64,000 nucleotides of DNA, taken from Heterobilharzia americana (lineage: Eukaryota; Platyhelminthes; Trematoda; Strigeidida; Schistosomatidae). Positions 39,201-45,332 of this stretch are shown one piece after another; position 1 is the stretch's first letter; each line of letters begins with the position of its first letter. The notes beneath the pieces were generated by a model that did no database searches, had not been told where the DNA came from, and saw nothing but the letters and a program-made list of their open reading frames with translations. The position numbers were made by a program, and so were the translations under genes. The DNA is taken from NCBI GenBank assembly GCA_944470555.2, contig OX104130.1, forward strand, positions 3,968,001-4,032,000, read 5' to 3'.

Positions 39201-42200
39201 TAAAATAGACCCCAGGAGGTTTGGATTTCGCCGATCATGATTTATGTCTAATGTTACACAAACTCGAAAATCTGCAGGCGGAAACCAACAAGTTGACAGA
39301 AGAGGTAGGGCAGCAAAGATGAAAATTCAAGTGGACTTAGCGAAGACGGAGGTGATGAAGATACCCAACCAATGCCACGAACAACAAGCACCGATCACAA
39401 TCAACAGGAGAAACCTAAAGGAAGTAATCTCTTCCACCTACTTGGGCTGGACAGCATCGTTTCAACTACAGGCGGCATAAACGAGGATGTCAAAACCAGG
39501 ATGGGAAAGACAGCAAGACAGGCTTTCATTAATCTGAAATCAGTGTAGAGATTCACTGCACTGCACTCAGCATAGAGCGTGAACAAGATGCGGATTTTCA
39601 ACACTAACTCAGACAAGTTAGTGTTTCTATATGGTTCAGAGAGTTGGCACGTTGACGAAAACATTCCCAACAAACTACAGACATTCATCAACAGCTGCCT
39701 ATGCTGGATAATAAAGATTAGATGGCCAGAATAATAAGAATAAGCAACAAGGAACTCTGGCTGGCTGGCAACGAACCAATCAAGAACCCATTACCCAACA
39801 AATATGGAGTATAAGAAAGTGGAGATGGATTTAATTGGGCATACACTGAGAAGACCGATTGGTGACATGACGCGCCAGGCCAGGTCGCCGAGTGGGAGCC
39901 AAATGGGAAACGACGAGTTGGGTGTGCGAGGGTGATATGAGGGGAGATGGTGTGAAGAAGAAATGAAAGCTTGTGCGCAGTAGCGGAGTCAGGTTGAAAA
40001 GACTGCAGAGAAGAGAATGAAATGGCGATGTGTTACTGAAGCCCTATGTTCCACTAGGAACCCAAAAGACAAACATTAATAAGTTCATGTTGTCTCTGAC
40101 TGCTGGTCTGAAGTGTATAGATGAATGTAGGCATCCTAGTTTAGGGATTGCGCGATGAACGAGAATAATTATTGGGAACTCTAAATGAAATTGTCTAAAA
40201 TCAGTCTCACTAGTGCAGACGCATGCATACTTTATCTTCAACCGAATCGACTTTTATCTCCTTTCCTTATTGTTTTATCCCTTCTTCCTTGTCATGACGT
40301 GAGGTATGGCAGTTAAAAGTGGAAGATGTAAGGCGAGTACATGGTTTTAATCATACATGTCTTTTTAGAATTGCTCGTTTTCAGTGGAACCATCCTCTAA
40401 GTGATGTTGTCATCAAGCGAAGGGTACTAGGCATGACAGGCAAGTCAAATGATGAGATTTTAAACCTACCTTAGTCGACTGAGATGACTGGGATGTGTTA
40501 CAGAAAGTTGGATTAGGTTGGAAGAGATTTCGGGCGGGTCAAACGATGACGTGACACCAGTTGATAAAGTCTGCGAGTGTAGGTCGAAGCCGTGTGGAGA
40601 TATGTAGACTACCTGACTAGAGTCCATGAGATAATGGGAATAAAATGATTTGAAACTCTTGCTGATGTGACTGGAAGTTAGTTACAATTGCGCAGATGTA
40701 TTCAATCTTTGAATATTTGCAATAACCTACATCTTCAAATTGTTTACTCTTACACATAACTTTTTTCTACTTCGATATCACTCTCATTCTTCTTCTTTGT
40801 GAACTACTATCAAATGTGGTAACCTGAGTCAATGCAACTGTGTACGAGGTTCTACGTTGGTTTCCTCAGTCAGTCAGTCACTCACTCATAACGTCCAAGG
40901 ACTTCCGATTAACACTTTTATACCCCATTTCACTGTTTTCTACCGTGGTGTGAAGATGTTAGGAGTGATAACTTCAACTGTTACACTGTAATATCAAGTT
41001 TAATGTTCATACTAGCTGACTGAAAACAACCCTAGTGAATATTTCGGTTATAGTTTAGAACAATTCCCGCTTAACTGTTCTGATATTCAGTGAATATGGT
41101 ACTCCCTAACCTACTCTGTCGTTAATAAACTGTCACACATGAACGAAGCCTCCATACTAGTTGCGGCTTATATTCTAATAACCACGGAGACAGTCGTTTT
41201 TAACCCAGGAATAAGATGAACAAGGGAGTTATTCATTGGTTTGTAAACATTTCATTGTCTTAATGGATATCGTCATCAGTGAGACATTACATCGACAAGA
41301 ACTTTTGGATTTCTCATTATGTTGGCCAATCTAATCATCGAATAGGCCGAAGCATTTATGAGCACTAACTTGTAGTCAAACAAAATGATATATCCTGATG
41401 ATGTCAGTACATGTAGATGAGCACAACCAAAGCCTCGACGTGAAAATACTATCATAAACAAACTGAAAAACTGAGAGTTCCTAGAAGAAGCACGGTATTC
41501 CAGTCAAATGAGTTATCAGCAGACATGTTGACATTGACTTAATTAACGGACTTCAAAGAAGGGATCAGTCAAAGGGAATTCAATCAAGCTAAAATCATTC
41601 GTGCAATATTTCAAGTAGAGGCTTATGAAGTCCCCTAGGCCAACCATAAAACACTGAAGAACCAACCGCGAACAATTAACTTCCTCAACTACAAATTTTT
41701 CCTACTACGTCTTAAGTAATTTTATTATGTATGGTTATTTTTATTGGGTAATTTTAATTGTTTTCGATTTACCTAGCCCACCTTCAGCTGTATGGGCATC
41801 AGCTGGGTCTGAAAAACTAATATTTTCTTTTTCTATTTATCAACTGAAGAATGAACTAGACGAAGAGTCCTGTCTGCACAATCTGTTGAATGCAGTCGTG
41901 GATAACTGGAAATTTTCAATGCATTCATTGTAATACAATGTGGAATTCTTCAGGGTTCGATCTCTTTTGGGGTCATGCATGTGGACTGCTGAGGAGTCCC
42001 CTGCTAGAACGAAACACCTTTCCGATGTTTTAGGGTTTTTATTGATTCCGTAACTAATAAAAAACCTCGAGGACTACTATCTTCCAACTAGTAAATCCCT
42101 ATGAAACTCCAAAGTATCAAAAAAATGAACAAGTTAAGCATAGAACTAAATAATCTATAGATAATTCAAAAAATTGGAATAATTTCATAAAAAGTTTTAA

Positions 42201-42557
42201 ATTAGGAGGGGAGTAAGAGTATGTTGCAGGATGATCAATTTGTAAATGACTTACAAATCGTTAGATCCATGTTGACAGGTTTCTCACAGCTGAGTAGTTT
42301 CTCAACTGTTATGCCAACATGGTTTCGATTGGAGAGCATCTGATAACCAAGATAACAAGATGTCATCTCCAATGTAAATGTCATAAGTCACCGAAAGATA
42401 CTACTGCTGAAAGACTTGAGTGGTTTTACAAACCACCCAGGCTGATCTGTAGCATTTCCTCAACCAGCGAGATTAGAGTGATCTTATCACCGAACAGCTG
42501 TTTCTCTCGTTCGAGGCCGAGCCCAGCCTAAGTCGTTTCAAATTACTCAGGTTGTTC

Positions 42558-42615
<58 letters not shown>

Positions 42616-45291
42616 ATAGTAATAATAATAGTCTGTTTCTCTATTTTATGACACTTTAAGGTCTCAGAGACCACACCCTTTGGTCTCAACCGAGTGATTT
42701 CCAGCAAAGCTACTCAGCAATAAGAAATGTGAAGGTGGACCGTTCAATTTATGCATCATTTGCAAAGTTCTCATCCCATTTTAGATGGTGTATCGGTCGA
42801 TGCAAGTCAACTAGCCACAGAGATTCAGGTGATCTGAACTAATTCGGCTATATGAAGTGAATTTATCCGGGTACACCGCTTGTGAGCTGGCTTAGCGCCA
42901 AATGAAAGAAACGGCCGCCTGGTTGGCGAAATACTACAGATCCGCCAGAGTTATTGGTTTCTAACTACTCACGTTGTTCAGTAGTAGTAAGTTTCGCTAA
43001 AACTGTCAGTTTTATTCATCGTAGATTCATATTTTTAATATCGCCGCTGTTATTCACAACAAAACTGATTTGAAAACCGGATTTTCTACAGCTATGACAC
43101 ATTGGCGAAACTAAATTGATGGTTAGGATAGTTAGCCACTTATGGGGTACTCAGCAACACTTGGTGTAGACTGGTTTTAGCCGTTAAATACCCCTTACCC
43201 TATTCTAACCTATTTTGTAAGTGACCAAAGTCTTCAGAAGACCTTAAAATACTGTGTTCTTTTTCAAGAAGTCAATTTCTGACAATTCAACTATGATATA
43301 AAAGTTAGAAACTAACGTTTACGATATATTACATTATGAGGTTTTACAAAACTTTTGTTATGCAAAAGAATAAAAGCCCTAATGTTGTAATTTGCTTGAT
43401 AATTGGCTGGTGATGGGATTCGAGTGGTGTGTTCCTTCCAGCTTAGACCAATCACTTGAATATACTTGAATTCCAGAGAGTAATGGTTCTCAAACAGAGA
43501 ACATGTGCCAACACAATTTGATAAATTTAATCCAGTATAACAAATATCAATGATGAGAAAACACTTACCTAAAGTTGATTGAATTGGAAGAGAGGAAGAC
43601 GATCTAAGTATTTTTTAAAAACACAAAAATAGAACGAAATAAAATTTCACAATATGCCACTTAAGAAGCAAATTATATCAATGAATATTCTGACCCAAAT
43701 GTCAACAGAGGTCAACCAATTCACTCCAGAATAAGAACACGAAGGTGCAGACATCAACAAATAATAATAACTCATATCCGTCATACAAGCGGTGTCCCTC
43801 ATGCCCTACTGTCCTCAGCGTTTGGAGCGGTGAGTACGCGGTTCAAGTTTCATTGGAAACAACATCACTCACTGGGATACAAGTTTATCCAGCTGATGAG
43901 TCCCAAATAGGACGAAACCCGGTGACTAGATTCCACTTCTAACCATCTTCAAGCAAGTTATAAAAATAATTTTGGCTAAGTTGTAAAAGTGAGCTTTTAA
44001 TTATATCAGTGATGCTTTCAAAGAAATGAAGTATTTCGAACTGTGGATCCTATTAGTGGGCACGGGATACCTCTTAAGCGTTTGTTGTAGAGTATTAAAA
44101 TACACAGAGAGGCTTAGGAATCATTCGATATTGTAGTTACAACACAAAAATCAGAGATGATACACTTTATCTCTACTTCAGATAAACACAACACTGATGA
44201 ATGCATACTCAGTTATAAAACAAAATCGAAAATTTCCAGTGAGTGTTTTAAGTCATAATGTTGAAGTGTTCAATTTCCCACCTTAAGAAAAAGTTCATTC
44301 AACGATTCAATTTTTTGAAATGCATATTTGTTCATTTATTCCTTTTGGGAAGTTTATGTTATAACAGAGTCGTAGAAATTGACTGGTTGATTTCAACGGT
44401 GTATTCATGGTGGAATTAGATCAGCTGCATAGTCATTGAAAACCAAGGAGCACTGTTTCGTCTTAGTAAGGGACTCTTCAGTAACCTTGCACACATGACC
44501 CAACCAGGGATCTTACTGAACAGCTTAAGGTCTAGTGGCGGGCCCGCTACGAGTGAGTCACTGGGTCAAAATCCAACGGTTCATATTTCCTTCCTATGTC
44601 AGTTCATGATATAGCGCAACGTCAACTCAATCTCTAGCAGAGTCATGGGTGCGCACTGCTGACAAAAACCAACCTGAAATCAATAAATAAATTCCTATAA
44701 ACCTCAAAACTGAATTAGTCTTATAATATTGGGCTGTTTCTAATCACATTTTATGAGGTAGTCAGTAAAATCGGCATAATAGATTAGTTGTATCATTTCA
44801 ATGTAAACTGGTTTATAACTGATGTTATTGCTTAAGGTTTCGCATCGTTGATTGGACAGAAATGATGGCATATGGGCTGTTATGAGGATGCCTCTGTTTT
44901 GCCTGTTGTTTCATAACTCATTAGCTTAGTGGATATCACTCTAGTGTTTGAAGCAATCGATCCTGTGTCATAGTCTAAGTGGGAAGGACATAACTCACTA
45001 GAGTGCAAGTATATTTAACTGATGTGAAATTCCTGAATAAGATGAATGCACCTCTTCGATTTATGATTGTTTCCAAAATGCATTCAGGTAGAAAAAGTTA
45101 ACCTTTCATAAGGTTATGAATGAAATCTATCTATAAAATTGTAATGAAGTAGAAAAATAATCATTATATGATGTTTCATAACCTCATGGAGGTTACTTCT
45201 TCGGAGATTAAAGTTTGTACAAGATATTGCATGTTTAAATGTTAAATGCAGACAGATAAATCAGACCACATAGTTCACATATATGATTACA

Positions 45292-45332
<41 letters not shown>

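Larger units (their letters stand above)
28250..43568 (-). other. Zinc transporter intron 2 (15,319 bp)
   Basis: The largest intron. It holds SMα-like units with the two best ribozyme folds, S1 copies, a non-LTR RT fragment, PLEs in both orientations, an RTE, foldback repeat halves and a GTA tract. Nothing recognised in 28530-28920, 29260-29690, 30670-31440, 31920-32830, 34140-34800, 36090-36500, 37470-38250, 38380-39060, 40640-41940 and 42990-43568. Confidence 0.8.

Noticed and set aside
42558..42611. Regular repeat considered as a CRISPR-like array
   Set aside because: Pure trinucleotide microsatellite without spacers, in a eukaryotic genome.
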